From assembly GCF_002209485.1 (NCBI RefSeq), contig NZ_NJIX01000001.1, forward strand, positions 1,240,001 through 1,304,000: 64,000 nucleotides of DNA. Reading direction: 5' to 3'. Made by a program: the position numbers and the translations under genes. The first letter of the stretch is position 1. Each line of letters begins with the position of its first letter. This document shows, one piece after another, positions 25,662 through 34,525 of the stretch. A model generated the notes under the pieces. It was not told the DNA's origin. It saw only the letters and a list, made by a program, of their open reading frames with translations, and made no database searches. The DNA comes from Achromobacter sp. HZ34. Lineage in GTDB: Bacteria > Pseudomonadota > Gammaproteobacteria > Burkholderiales > Burkholderiaceae_B.

Positions 25662-26606
25662 CTATGCCGGCTCGGCCGTCCCCGCCCCCATGGGCGTGAT
25701 CGGTGAGACATAGGCGCCTGCGTTGGCCACGACATCGCGGGCGATGTCGATGATGACGCGCGCCGCCCGCCCCCGCGCCTTGGCGCGATGGGCCGCATAG
25801 ATCACCAGCGGCGCCAACGCCGGCACCGTCTTGTGCCGCACGATGCCGCCCATCGCCAAGTCCTGTTCCACCAGGCACACCGGCAAGACGCTGGCTGCCA
25901 CCCCCAGTCGTACCAGGCGCACCAGCGTCGCCATGTCATTGCAGATATCCAGCGTGGGCAACGGCACCTTGGCCCGCGCGAACCACTCGCTGATGATGTT
26001 GTGGAAAGGCGAAGCCGGCGGCATCGTCACGATGCGCCGATCGCGCAGATCCCCCGCCCGCAGCGTGCGCACCGCGCCGGTGGACGCCGGCCGCGAAAAC
26101 CACGCGATTTCGCACAGGGCCAGCGGCTCGACGACATGCAGCGGATCGGACGGCGCATCCGTCAGGAAGGCGATGTCCAGCTTCTGCGCATCCAGCTGCT
26201 GACGCAAGGCGGCGCTGTTGGTGATGGTCAGCTCCACCCTTAGCGTGGGATGGCGCCGCTCCAGCTCGGCCAGCAACGCGGGCAGGCAGCTCAAGGCAAA
26301 GGTATTGGAAGACCCCAGGCGCAGGGAACCCGTCAGCGGATCGCCGCTGCTCAGGCGCCGTTCCATTTCCTGCAGCACGTCGAAGCCGCGCTGCACGTAC
26401 TGCTGGGCGATCTGCCCTGCCTCCGACAGGCGCACACCGCCTTTGCCGCGCACGAATAGCGAACATCCCAGCGCGGCCTCCAGGTCGCGGATGCGCAACG
26501 AGATCGACGGCTGCGTGATTCCCAACCGTTCCGCCGCAATGCGGAAGGACCCGCATTCGCTGATGGCAAGAAAAGCCTCCATCTGGGCCACGGTGTAGTG
26601 CTTCAT
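25662..26606 (-). CDS. LysR-family transcriptional regulator
   Basis: A 314-residue LysR regulator. The N-terminal helix-turn-helix (MEAFLAISECGSFRIAAERL, then ITQPSISLRIRDLEAALG) is followed by a linker helix and a periplasmic-binding-like effector domain (GSLRLGSSNTFALSCLPALL and DIAFLTDAPSDP). It is convergent with the amidohydrolase/ACS transporter/lyase operon and is the nearest regulator, so it is a plausible controller, although LysR targets are more often divergent. A strong terminator follows it. The MarR gene lies 69 bases upstream on the same strand. Confidence 0.9.
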   Translation of the reverse strand: MKHYTVAQMEAFLAISECGSFRIAAERLGITQPSISLRIRDLEAALGCSLFVRGKGGVRLSEAGQIAQQYVQRGFDVLQEMERRLSSGDPLTGSLRLGSSNTFALSCLPALLAELERRHPTLRVELTITNSAALRQQLDAQKLDIAFLTDAPSDPLHVVEPLALCEIAWFSRPASTGAVRTLRAGDLRDRRIVTMPPASPFHNIISEWFARAKVPLPTLDICNDMATLVRLVRLGVAASVLPVCLVEQDLAMGGIVRHKTVPALAPLVIYAAHRAKARGRAARVIIDIARDVVANAGAYVSPITPMGAGTAEPA

Positions 26607-26675
26607 GTTGTCGTGTTTTGCCTTGGTGCTTCCAGCCTTGGTGTGTCATTTTGCGGGGCTGCATTCCCCTATTGT

Positions 26676-27143
26676 TCATGCCTGATTGAACGCCTGCGCG
26701 AATTCGTCCGAGAAGATGTCCGCCAGGGACTGGCGCAATGCCGCCGCGCGCTCGACGCCATAGATCTCCTCGAATCGTCCCTGCGCCTTGCGCCACAGCT
26801 GATTGGATTCCGCCAGCTTGGCCTTGCCCCGTGTCGTCAACACCACGCGGCGGCTGCGGCCATCGCGTTCGTCACGCTTCTGCACCAGGTAGCCATCTCG
26901 CTCCAACGGCTTCAGGCTGCGCGCCAGCGCGGACAGGTCCAGCACCATGGCATGAGCCAGCTCCGACGGCGTGGGCTCGTTACCGCGTTCGATATGCACC
27001 AGGACGGAACGCTGGACGATAGTCAGTCCACACGGCGCCAGCACGGCGTCGTACAGCTGCGTGAGCCTGCGCGTGGCCTTGCGCAAGGCGGCGCCATTGC
27101 AGACCAGAGGGTCCTTGATGCTCGAAACGGGGAGCCGTGGCAT
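26676..27143 (-). CDS. MarR-family transcriptional regulator
   Basis: A 155-residue winged-helix regulator. DNA-binding elements are VLVHIERGNEPTPSELAHAM and VLDLSALARSLKPLERDGYL, followed by the wing KRDERDGRSRRVVLT. The start chosen is MPRLPVSS at 27143, with GGAG six bases upstream; the frame runs on upstream but through the operator palindromes. It is divergent from the MATE efflux gene and almost certainly represses both genes, with release by an aromatic or drug-like ligand. Confidence 0.92.
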   Translation of the reverse strand: MPRLPVSSIKDPLVCNGAALRKATRRLTQLYDAVLAPCGLTIVQRSVLVHIERGNEPTPSELAHAMVLDLSALARSLKPLERDGYLVQKRDERDGRSRRVVLTTRGKAKLAESNQLWRKAQGRFEEIYGVERAAALRQSLADIFSDEFAQAFNQA

Positions 27144-27186
27144 GGGTATCTCCAGGGAAGCCTCGACTTTAACGCACCTTGACCGA

Positions 27187-27233
27187 TACTGGCATATGCC
27201 AGTACATTGGCCGAATACTTGCATATGCCAGTA
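27187..27233. promoter_or_regulatory. Two MarR operators
   Basis: TACTGGCATATGCCAGTA (27187-27204) is a perfect 18-bp palindrome. TACTTGCATATGCCAGTA (27216-27233) is the same site with one changed base. Their centres are 29 bp apart, and both lie in the 171-bp gap between the divergent MarR and MATE genes. This is the expected arrangement for a MarR dimer repressing both promoters. Confidence 0.88.
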
Positions 27234-27314
27234 AATTTCAACCACGGTTTTCCTGCGTCGTTTTTCCTTGCATGCGCAATTGCATGCACCCTGCCTTGCG
27301 TCCCTGAGGAATCC

Positions 27315-28715
27315 ATGTCGGCCAATCCCGCCCTCAACGCTGCCCCGCCTGCCTCCAATGCGCGCCTGCGCGGCATGCTTGAGGCGCCGATCGCATCGAC
27401 GCTGATCCGCATGGGTTGGCCCAATCTGTTGATGATGCTGGCACAGTCTTCGACCGGCCTGGTGGAGATGTGGTTTCTCGCCAAGCTGGGCACCGATGCC
27501 TTGGCCGGCGTCGCGGTAGTCATTCCCCTGCTGATGCTGATGCAGAACATGTCGCAGGGCGCCATGGGCGGCGGCATTTCGTCGGCCATCGCCCGCGCGC
27601 TAGGCGCCGGCAACGCGGCGCTGGCGGACTCGCAGGCGCGCCACGCCGTGGTGTTGAACGCCCTGGTGGGCATCGCCTTCACCGCCATTTTCCTGTCCTG
27701 CAGCGGCATGCTGTTCCAGCGGCTGGGTGCCACCGGCCCTGCCCTGGCGTACGCCAGGACGTATGGCCAGGTGCTGTTCGTCGGCCTGCCGCTGATGTGG
27801 ACGATGAATGCGCTGGCCAGCGTGATCCGTGGCACGGGCAATATGCTGGTGCCGGGCGCGGTCATTTGCGGTGGCGCCTTCCTGTTGATCCCCGCGGCCG
27901 CGGCGCTGATCTTCGGCATCGGTCCGGTGCCCGCCCTGGGCGTGGCGGGCGGGGCCTGGGCTTTGGTGGTCTATTACGGCGTGGGCACCCTGGTGCTGGG
28001 CTGGTATTGCGTCAGTGGGCGCAACCTGGCACGGCTGCATCGTGGCCCCTTGCACTGGGCGCCCATGCGCAACATCCTGGCCGTGGGCGGCATCGCGTGC
28101 CTGAATCCGGTATTGACCAACAGCCTCATCGCCATCACGACGGCCATCGTCAGCGCCTACGCCGGGACGCAGGCACTGGCCGGCTATGCGACGGCCGCGC
28201 GCCTGGAGTATCTGCTCATGCCCATCGCCTTCGGCCTGGGCGCGCCCATGGTGGCGCTGGTCGGCGCCAACCTGGGCGCGGGCCAGACCGAACGGGCACG
28301 GCGCATCGCGTTGACGGGCGGCGCGATGGCTTTCACGCTGGCCGAGACGGTCGGCATCCTGGCGGCGATCTGGCCCGAAGCATGGTTGCGCCTGTTCGGT
28401 ACGGACACATTGATGCTGCAGACCGGCGCGCACTACCTGCGCATCGTCGGTCCGTTCTTCGGGTTCTTCGCGCTGGGCTTTTCCCTGTACTTCGCCTCGC
28501 AGGGCGCACGCAAGCTGAAATGGCCCTTGCTGGCGGGAGCCTTCCGCCTGGCAATCTATGCGGGCGTCGGCGGCATCGCGCTGTCGGTCACCGGTTCCTT
28601 GACCGTGTTCTTCACGGCGGGCGCCGTGGCCATGGTCATCTACGGCGTGTGCATCTGCCTGTCGGTGACGTCCGGGCAATGGACGGCGCCGGCATCGGCG
28701 GCCAAAGGGACGTGA
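27315..28715 (+). CDS. MATE-family multidrug efflux transporter
   Basis: A 466-residue MATE exporter with about 12 hydrophobic helices. Family marks include IRMGWPNLLMMLAQSS in helix 1, SQGAMGGGISSAIARALGAG and FGLGAPMVALVGANLGAGQ. The start chosen is MSANPALN at 27315 with TGAGGA just upstream; an N-terminal extension in frame would cover the operators. MATE pumps exchange cationic drugs or metabolites for H+ or Na+. With the divergent MarR gene it forms a ligand-responsive efflux unit. Its natural substrate is not shown by sequence. Confidence 0.92.
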   Translation: MSANPALNAAPPASNARLRGMLEAPIASTLIRMGWPNLLMMLAQSSTGLVEMWFLAKLGTDALAGVAVVIPLLMLMQNMSQGAMGGGISSAIARALGAGNAALADSQARHAVVLNALVGIAFTAIFLSCSGMLFQRLGATGPALAYARTYGQVLFVGLPLMWTMNALASVIRGTGNMLVPGAVICGGAFLLIPAAAALIFGIGPVPALGVAGGAWALVVYYGVGTLVLGWYCVSGRNLARLHRGPLHWAPMRNILAVGGIACLNPVLTNSLIAITTAIVSAYAGTQALAGYATAARLEYLLMPIAFGLGAPMVALVGANLGAGQTERARRIALTGGAMAFTLAETVGILAAIWPEAWLRLFGTDTLMLQTGAHYLRIVGPFFGFFALGFSLYFASQGARKLKWPLLAGAFRLAIYAGVGGIALSVTGSLTVFFTAGAVAMVIYGVCICLSVTSGQWTAPASAAKGT

Positions 28716-28800
28716 CATTCAGGGCGTGACGTCCGCGCCGCACACGCGCTTGCAGCGCATTTCTCGTAAATCATCAGCATCACAACATCGGGAGTTGATC

Positions 28801-29766
28801 ATGAAGATACTGGTCGTCGGCGCGGGCGCCATCGGCGGATACTATGGCGCGCGGCTGATCCAGGCGGGCGCGGACGTCACCTTTTTGGTGCGCCCCAAAC
28901 GCGCCGCGGCACTGGCCGAACGTGGCCTGCGAGTACATAGTCCCCTGGGTGATTTCTCCGGCCAGGTGCGTACCATCACCGCCAGCGCGCTGCAGCCGGA
29001 CTACGATCTGGTCCTGCTCAGTTGCAAGACCTATGACCTGGACGCCGCCCTGGACGACATCCAGGGCGCCTTCGGCGAGCGCACCCCGACGGACGGCTCC
29101 AGGGCAGCCGGCCCACGGACGGCCGCCCCCTACATCCTGCCCTTTCTCAATGGCCTCGGTGTCTACGACCAGCTCGACGCCCGCTACGGCAAGGACCGCA
29201 TCATTGGTGGTGCATCCTACATCGCCACCATGCTGGACGCGCAAGGCGACATCCGCCATCTGGCCAATACGGACGTCGTCATCGTCGGCGCGCGCAGCGA
29301 GGCCGGCGCCACCACCGCGCAGGCCTTCCATGCGCTGATCACGCAATCCCCCGGCATGCGCTCCCTGGCGACCGACATCGAACAGGCCTTGTGGAACAAG
29401 TGGATGATGCTGGCCTGCGGCGCGCTGATGAACTGCCTGATGCGCGGCACCATCGGCGACATCCTGGCGACGCAGGACGGCGCCAGGCTCATGCACCAGG
29501 CCATCGCCGAATGCCTGTCCGTTGCGCAGGCAGAGGGCCATCCCTTGTCGCGTGAAGAGGTCCGCAAGCTCGAGGAGCGGTTGCTCGACGTCAATTCCAA
29601 GTGGGCCGCCTCGATGATGCGGGATATTTCCCAGGACGCGCCGCGCCTGGAATCGGCAGCCATCGTCGGTGACCTGATCACGCGCGCCACCCGGCACGGC
29701 ATCGACGTGCCCCTGATACGCGCATCGTATTGCCACCTGCAGGTCTACGCGCGCCAGCATCACTGA
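28801..29766 (+). CDS. 2-dehydropantoate 2-reductase family (ApbA/PanE-like)
   Basis: A 321-residue NADPH-dependent reductase. The N-terminus MKILVVGAGAIGGYYGARL is the NADPH Rossmann motif. DLVLLSCKTYDLDAAL and PFLNGLGVYDQLDARYG are the conserved blocks around the nicotinamide and substrate. The catalytic Lys lies in LWNKWMMLACGALMNCL. GGGAG sits about seven bases before the ATG. Genomes of this group often carry several PanE paralogues used on other 2-oxo or 3-oxo acids, and nothing around this one relates to pantothenate, so the biosynthetic role is uncertain. Confidence 0.88.
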   Translation: MKILVVGAGAIGGYYGARLIQAGADVTFLVRPKRAAALAERGLRVHSPLGDFSGQVRTITASALQPDYDLVLLSCKTYDLDAALDDIQGAFGERTPTDGSRAAGPRTAAPYILPFLNGLGVYDQLDARYGKDRIIGGASYIATMLDAQGDIRHLANTDVVIVGARSEAGATTAQAFHALITQSPGMRSLATDIEQALWNKWMMLACGALMNCLMRGTIGDILATQDGARLMHQAIAECLSVAQAEGHPLSREEVRKLEERLLDVNSKWAASMMRDISQDAPRLESAAIVGDLITRATRHGIDVPLIRASYCHLQVYARQHH

Positions 29767-29882
29767 GAGCGAAGGTGTCGTATACGGATGGCCAATGCCG
29801 CATGACCGGCCATGGCCGCCGGACTGACGTGAGCATGGACCTGCTACGCTTCCGCTAAACCCTTATCGAGAAGCCGCCCGCC

Positions 29883-30647
29883 ATGACCACGCCTGCCCAG
29901 GTAAACGCCGCCGACCGCCCCGTCGCCCTTGTCACCGGATCGACATCAGGCATAGGCGCGGCCGTCGCCCGCCGGCTGTCACAAGACGGATACGCGGTGG
30001 TCCTGCACTCGCGTGCATCGGCCGATGCCGGCACGGCACTGGCGGCGGAGTTGGGCAACGCAGTCTATATCCAGGCCGACCTGGGCGACGACAGCCAACG
30101 CGGCCGCCTCATCACTGAAGCCGTCGCGGCATGGGGCCGCCTGGATGTCCTGGTCAACAACGCCGGCATCAGCCGTGTGATCCCCCATGGCGATCTGGCC
30201 GCCGCCACCCCGGAGGTCTGGCACGAGCTCTACGACGTGAACGTGGTGGCGCCTTTCCGGCTGATCACCGAAGCGCAGGATGCCTTGCGTGCCGCCGCCA
30301 GCCGGGGGCGGCCGGCCAGCGTCGTCAACATCAGTTCACATGCCGGCATCCGGCCCAAGGGCGCATCCATACCTTATGCCGCCACCAAGGCCGCGCTGAA
30401 TCACGTCACGAAGCTGCTCGCGGTGACGCTGGCCCCTGGCATCCGCGTGAACGCCGTGGCGCCGGGCCTGGTCGACACGCCCCTGACGGCGGACTGGACC
30501 GACGCCCAGCGCCTGTGGAAGGAACGTGCGCCCATGCGCCGCGCGGCGAGTCCCGCCGACATCGCCCAGGCGGTCGCCCTGCTGGTGGCATCGGACTACC
30601 TGACCGGCGAAGTGCTGCTCTCGGATGGTGGACTCAATCTCGTGTGA
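29883..30647 (+). CDS. Short-chain dehydrogenase/reductase (classical SDR)
   Basis: A 254-residue classical SDR. The cofactor motif is VALVTGSTSGIGAAVARRL (TGxxxGIG). NNAGIS follows at about residue 90, the catalytic Ser lies in VVNISSHAG, and the Tyr-Lys pair is in PYAATKAALNH. The C-terminal GEVLLSDGGLNLV is typical of 3-oxoacyl-ACP reductase-like members. Basic residues after the Gly motif suggest NADPH use, but this is weak. Its 3' end overlaps the convergent MFS gene by 14 bases. The substrate cannot be inferred. Confidence 0.92.
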   Translation: MTTPAQVNAADRPVALVTGSTSGIGAAVARRLSQDGYAVVLHSRASADAGTALAAELGNAVYIQADLGDDSQRGRLITEAVAAWGRLDVLVNNAGISRVIPHGDLAAATPEVWHELYDVNVVAPFRLITEAQDALRAAASRGRPASVVNISSHAGIRPKGASIPYAATKAALNHVTKLLAVTLAPGIRVNAVAPGLVDTPLTADWTDAQRLWKERAPMRRAASPADIAQAVALLVASDYLTGEVLLSDGGLNLV

Positions 30648-31854
30648 GGCGGGCGCGCATATCCGCCAGGGCCCAGGCATGGATGCCCAGGCCGGCCAGC
30701 GCCAGCAAGCTGCCCACCCAGCCGGTCGACGACCAGCCCAGGCCTGCATCGATGGACAGGCCGCCCAACCATGCGCCCAACGCGTTGGCGATGTTGAAGG
30801 CGGAATGGTTCAAGGCGGCGGCCAGCGTCTGCGCGTCACCGGCAACGTCCATCAGGCGCGTCTGCAGCGTCGCCGCCAGCGCCACCACGGTGCCGATCAG
30901 AAGCACGTTGAGCGGCCCCAGGAAGGGGCTGCTGGCCGACAGATAAAATGCGCCCATCACGATGGCGGCCCAGACCAGCACGTAGCGTATGGTCTTTTCC
31001 ATATTGCGATCGGCGAAGCGCGAGCCCATCAGATTGCCGCTGACCATGCCCAGGCCGAACAGCGCCAACACCACGGGCACCCAGGCCGGCGGCATATGCG
31101 CCATCTCGGTCATCGTGGGCTTGATGTAGCTGAACACCGTGAAGATGCCGCCCGAGCCGATGGCGCCGATACCCAGGGTCAGCACCACCTGCTTGTTGCG
31201 CAAGGCGCCCAGCTCGCGCAAGGGACTGGCGCGTTTGTCGCCGGGCACGTAGGGCACCCAGCGCCATACGGAAAAGGCCGTGAGCAAGCCGATGGCGCCG
31301 ACGATGGCGAACGCTGAACGCCAACCCAGCAACTGCCCGATGGCCGCGGCAATGGGCACGCCGACCAAGGTTGCGATGGTCAATCCGAGCAGCACCATGG
31401 CGACGGCTTGCGCGCGCCGATGCGGCGGTACCAGGCCAGCGGCGACCAGGGCCGCGACGCCGAAATACGTGCCGTGGGGGAAGCCGGTGGCGAAACGCGC
31501 CAACGCCATGGACCCGAAGCCGGGCGCCACCGCGCTGACGAAGTTGCCCAGCGCGAACACCAGCATCAGGCCGATCAGGAAGCTGCGCCGCGCCCAGCGG
31601 GCACCCAGCACCGCCAGCAAGGGCGCACCGATCACCACGCCCAGCGCGTAGATGCTGATCAGATGGCCGGCTTGCGGGATGCTGATCTGGAGATCGCTCG
31701 CCGCGTCGGGCAACAGGCCCATGATGACGAACTCACCGGTGCCGATGGCAAAGCCGCCGACGCCCAGGGCAAACAGCGCACGGCGCGTTTCCGCGCGGGA
31801 AAGCGTAATAGAAGCGGGGGCGCGGCTGTCGGCCACGCCAGGAGATAAGGACAT
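30634..31854 (-). CDS. MFS transporter, AraJ/sugar-drug efflux type
   Basis: A 406-residue, 12-helix major facilitator of the DHA1-like efflux type. Helix 1 reads FALGVGGFAIGTGEFVIMGL, followed by LPDAASDLQISIPQAGHLIS, the classic opening of AraJ/YdhP-type exporters. The cytoplasmic RWARRSFLIGLM segment fits loop 2-3. The start chosen is MSLSPGVADS at 31854; upstream codons are poor and no strong ribosome site is visible, so the start is uncertain. Divergent or co-directional regulators are not adjacent; the LysR at 32040 reads the same way, upstream. The substrate is unknown. Confidence 0.9.
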   Translation of the reverse strand: MSLSPGVADSRAPASITLSRAETRRALFALGVGGFAIGTGEFVIMGLLPDAASDLQISIPQAGHLISIYALGVVIGAPLLAVLGARWARRSFLIGLMLVFALGNFVSAVAPGFGSMALARFATGFPHGTYFGVAALVAAGLVPPHRRAQAVAMVLLGLTIATLVGVPIAAAIGQLLGWRSAFAIVGAIGLLTAFSVWRWVPYVPGDKRASPLRELGALRNKQVVLTLGIGAIGSGGIFTVFSYIKPTMTEMAHMPPAWVPVVLALFGLGMVSGNLMGSRFADRNMEKTIRYVLVWAAIVMGAFYLSASSPFLGPLNVLLIGTVVALAATLQTRLMDVAGDAQTLAAALNHSAFNIANALGAWLGGLSIDAGLGWSSTGWVGSLLALAGLGIHAWALADMRARLTRD

Positions 31855-32039
31855 AGGGGTTTGAATAAGGAAATGCGTGAAGGACAGCGCGGAAGCACAA
31901 CGTCGCGCGCCGTGTGCCGAAATGGAGCGGCAATCGGGAAGCACGCGGCAGCGATAGACCGCTATGGTAACCGCTGAAGATGAACGTCACGTCACAGGCG
32001 GGCGCGCGGTCGAGGTCTCGGCCGGGATCGCTGCCGGGG

Positions 32040-32972
32040 TCACTGCCGCGGAATCGTCGGCAGGTTCTCTGCCTCGTGCGCGAAACGTTCGATGAGGAAA
32101 TCCAGCAAAGCCCGCACACGCGGCACCATGTAGCGGGTGGGATGCCATACGGCGTATACGCCCGCCTCTTCCCAGGCATAGTCCGGCAGCACGATACGCA
32201 GGCGGCCGGCGCGCACTTCCGCGGCCGCGTCCCACATGGGCTTGCGCACGATGCCACGACCTTCCAACGCCCATCGGCGGGCCAGCATGCCGTCGTTGGT
32301 CTCCCATGCCTGCGCCATCGGCACCGTGAACCGCGAGTGCGCGCCGTCCTTGCGGAAGTGGAATTCATTGAGCGGACCCGCGGCCGTCACCAGCACGATG
32401 AACGCATGACCGTTCAACGCGTCGGGCGTGCGCGGTTCACCATGTCGGCGCAGATAGTCCGGCGATGCGCACAGCACGCGGCACATGGGGCCCAGCCGGC
32501 GCGCGACCAGGGTACCTTCCTCGGGCGGGGCGAAACGGATGGCAAGGTCGATGTCGTCCTGTACCAGGTTGGTGATCGAGTCCGTCAGCGTCATGGACAG
32601 GCGCACGTCGGGATGGCGCGCGGTGAAGTCGTCCAGCCACGGCGACAGGATGTGCAGGCCGAAGTCCGTGGTGGACGACACGCGGATCTTGCCCTGGATG
32701 GCGCCGGTTCCCACTTGCAACGCGGCCTCGCCGTCATCGATCGCTTGCAGGGCGACCTGACAGTGGGCCAGGTACACGCGTCCTTCGTCCGTCAGGCGCA
32801 GTTGCCGGGTCGTGCGGACGAACAAGCGGGCGTTGAGAGCCGCCTCCAGCTTGCCCAGGCGCGCACTCGCCGCCGCCGGTGACATGCCCAGCTTGCGGCC
32901 GGCGGCCGAGAGATTGCCCAGTGCCGCTGCCGATGCGAACAGGCGCATGTCACCCAGTCTGTCGGCTGCCAT
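32040..32972 (-). CDS. LysR-family transcriptional regulator
   Basis: A 310-residue LysR regulator of the AaeR/DsdC-like large group. The helix-turn-helix is in MRLFASAAALGNLSAAGRKL and MSPAAASARLGKLEAALNAR, followed by LFVRTTRQLRLTDEG. The effector domain begins GKIRVSSTTDFGLHILSPWL. It is divergent from the MFS gene at 33086 across 113 bases with inverted repeats, so it probably controls that exporter. The next gene on its own strand, the MFS at 30634, could be co-regulated. Confidence 0.9.
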   Translation of the reverse strand: MAADRLGDMRLFASAAALGNLSAAGRKLGMSPAAASARLGKLEAALNARLFVRTTRQLRLTDEGRVYLAHCQVALQAIDDGEAALQVGTGAIQGKIRVSSTTDFGLHILSPWLDDFTARHPDVRLSMTLTDSITNLVQDDIDLAIRFAPPEEGTLVARRLGPMCRVLCASPDYLRRHGEPRTPDALNGHAFIVLVTAAGPLNEFHFRKDGAHSRFTVPMAQAWETNDGMLARRWALEGRGIVRKPMWDAAAEVRAGRLRIVLPDYAWEEAGVYAVWHPTRYMVPRVRALLDFLIERFAHEAENLPTIPRQ

Positions 32973-32995
32973 TATTCAGTTGAATTTGAAAGACT

Positions 32996-33036
32996 GTCTT
33001 ATACAAGACCGATTATCAAATATACCGGATATATCC
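32996..33036. promoter_or_regulatory. Inverted repeats in the LysR/MFS divergent gap
   Basis: GTCTT-ATAC-AAGAC (32996-33009) is a 5-bp inverted repeat and GGATATATCC (33027-33036) a perfect 10-bp palindrome. Both are within an AT-rich gap between the LysR start (32972) and the MFS start (33086). They are reasonable LysR recognition and activation site candidates, though short. Confidence 0.45.
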
Positions 33037-33085
33037 ATACTGACGCCCGTTGCCTCGCCCTGGGGCGTATTACAGATGCATCCAC

Positions 33086-34525
33086 ATGAGTTCCAGCTTC
33101 CCCCATGGCGCGGCCGTTGCGCCCGTTGATCCCGTTGCGCCTGCTTCGCCTGCAACGTCCCCGGCGCCCCCTACGTCTCCAGCCACCCCTGCTTCGACAG
33201 CGTCCCGGGCGGCCGCCACACCGAGCAACTTCGACGAACAAGCCGCCACGCTGCATTGGCCCGGTCTGATCGCGCTGATGCTTGCCAGCTTCGCGGCGAC
33301 CGCCAACGAGAGCGTGCCCGCCGGCCTGTTGCCACATCTGGCCGCGGGCCTGGGCGTTACGCAAGCCTGGGCCGGGCAGCTGGTCACGCTGTGCGCGCTG
33401 GGCGCGGGCCTGGGCGCCGTGCCCCTGGCCACGCGCCTGCGCCACTGGCCACGGCGCCGCGTCCTGATCCTGGCCCTGCTCGGTTTCTTTCTGTGCAATG
33501 CCATCACCGCCCTGTCGCCGCATTTCGGACTGACCTTGGCCGCGCGCTTCGTGGTGGGCGCAGCGGCGGGTCTGGCCTGGAGCGAGATCGCCACCTTCGC
33601 GCGCCGCCTGGCACCACCCGCGCAGCAAGGCCGTGCGCTGGCCGTCGCCATGCTGGGCATTCCGCTGGCATTGGCCCTGGGCGTGCCCCTGGCGGCGTGG
33701 CTTGGCCAGTGGCTAAGCTGGCGCTGGATATTCGCCGGCCTGTCCGCCCTGCCCTTGCTCCTGATCGGCTGGCTGCTACTTGCCGTGCCGGAGGTGGGTG
33801 GTGAACAATGCGGCGCTCGGGATGGCGGCCACAACAGCGTACGAGATAAGAAAAAACAGGGCGCAAGCATTGGAGGGCCGAGCAACGCGTCCTCGGCCTC
33901 ACATGATGGTCCGACCCTGGTCCAGGTGCTGGCCATGCCCGGCGTGCGGCCCGTGCTGGCCGTGGTCCTGCTGTGGGTGCTGGCGCATTACACCCTCTAC
34001 ACCTACATTGCCCCCTTCCTCGCAGCGGTGGCGTTGGAAGGCCACCTTGGTATCGTCCTGTCGACCTTCGGACTTTGTACCCTGGCTGGCTTATGGCTCG
34101 TCGGCTGGCTGGTCGACCGGCATTTACGCAGCCTGGTCCTGGCTTCGCTGGCGCTGTTCGTCGGCGTCACGGTGGCGTATGGATACTGGGGCGCATGCTG
34201 GCCCGTCGTCGCGGGCGGCGCCGCGCTTTGGGGCCTGAGTTTCAGCGGCGCGCCGACGCTGCTGCAGACCGCCCTGGGCGACGCGGCCGGTGCCCACGAG
34301 AGCATGGCGCAATCGATGCTGGTGACCGTGTTCAACCTGGCTTTCGCCGGCAGCGGCATCCTGGGCGGCGCCATGCTGGCAACCGTCGGCGCGCGCGGCC
34401 TGCCCTGGGTCTTGATGGTGCTGGCCATCGCCGCATGGTGCGTGGCGCTGCTGGCGCGCGAACATGGTTTTCCCCGTCGCCGGCTCAGCCCAGCATCTCC
34501 GGCCGAAACTGCGACCGGCGGCTGA
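33086..34525 (+). CDS. MFS transporter with low-complexity N-terminal tail
   Basis: A major facilitator of about 479 residues. Residues 1-48 are a Pro/Ala/Thr/Ser-rich tail of no visible fold. The membrane part opens LHWPGLIALMLASFAATANE and SVPAGLLPHLAAGLGV, followed by 12 helices. In the middle, a cytoplasmic loop (about 240-275) is unusually polar and enriched in Gly, Asn and Lys compared with its neighbours. This fits efflux-type MFS proteins divergent from LysR genes. The start is uncertain because no ribosome site is visible before 33086; initiation after the tail is possible. Its 3' end overlaps the flavin reductase gene by 41 bases. Confidence 0.85.
   Translation: MSSSFPHGAAVAPVDPVAPASPATSPAPPTSPATPASTASRAAATPSNFDEQAATLHWPGLIALMLASFAATANESVPAGLLPHLAAGLGVTQAWAGQLVTLCALGAGLGAVPLATRLRHWPRRRVLILALLGFFLCNAITALSPHFGLTLAARFVVGAAAGLAWSEIATFARRLAPPAQQGRALAVAMLGIPLALALGVPLAAWLGQWLSWRWIFAGLSALPLLLIGWLLLAVPEVGGEQCGARDGGHNSVRDKKKQGASIGGPSNASSASHDGPTLVQVLAMPGVRPVLAVVLLWVLAHYTLYTYIAPFLAAVALEGHLGIVLSTFGLCTLAGLWLVGWLVDRHLRSLVLASLALFVGVTVAYGYWGACWPVVAGGAALWGLSFSGAPTLLQTALGDAAGAHESMAQSMLVTVFNLAFAGSGILGGAMLATVGARGLPWVLMVLAIAAWCVALLAREHGFPRRRLSPASPAETATGG

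Noticed and set aside
28716-28800. Coding start of the PanE-like gene at 28726
   Set aside because: The extra 25 codons have no coding quality, and the Rossmann motif begins at 28801 behind a ribosome site.
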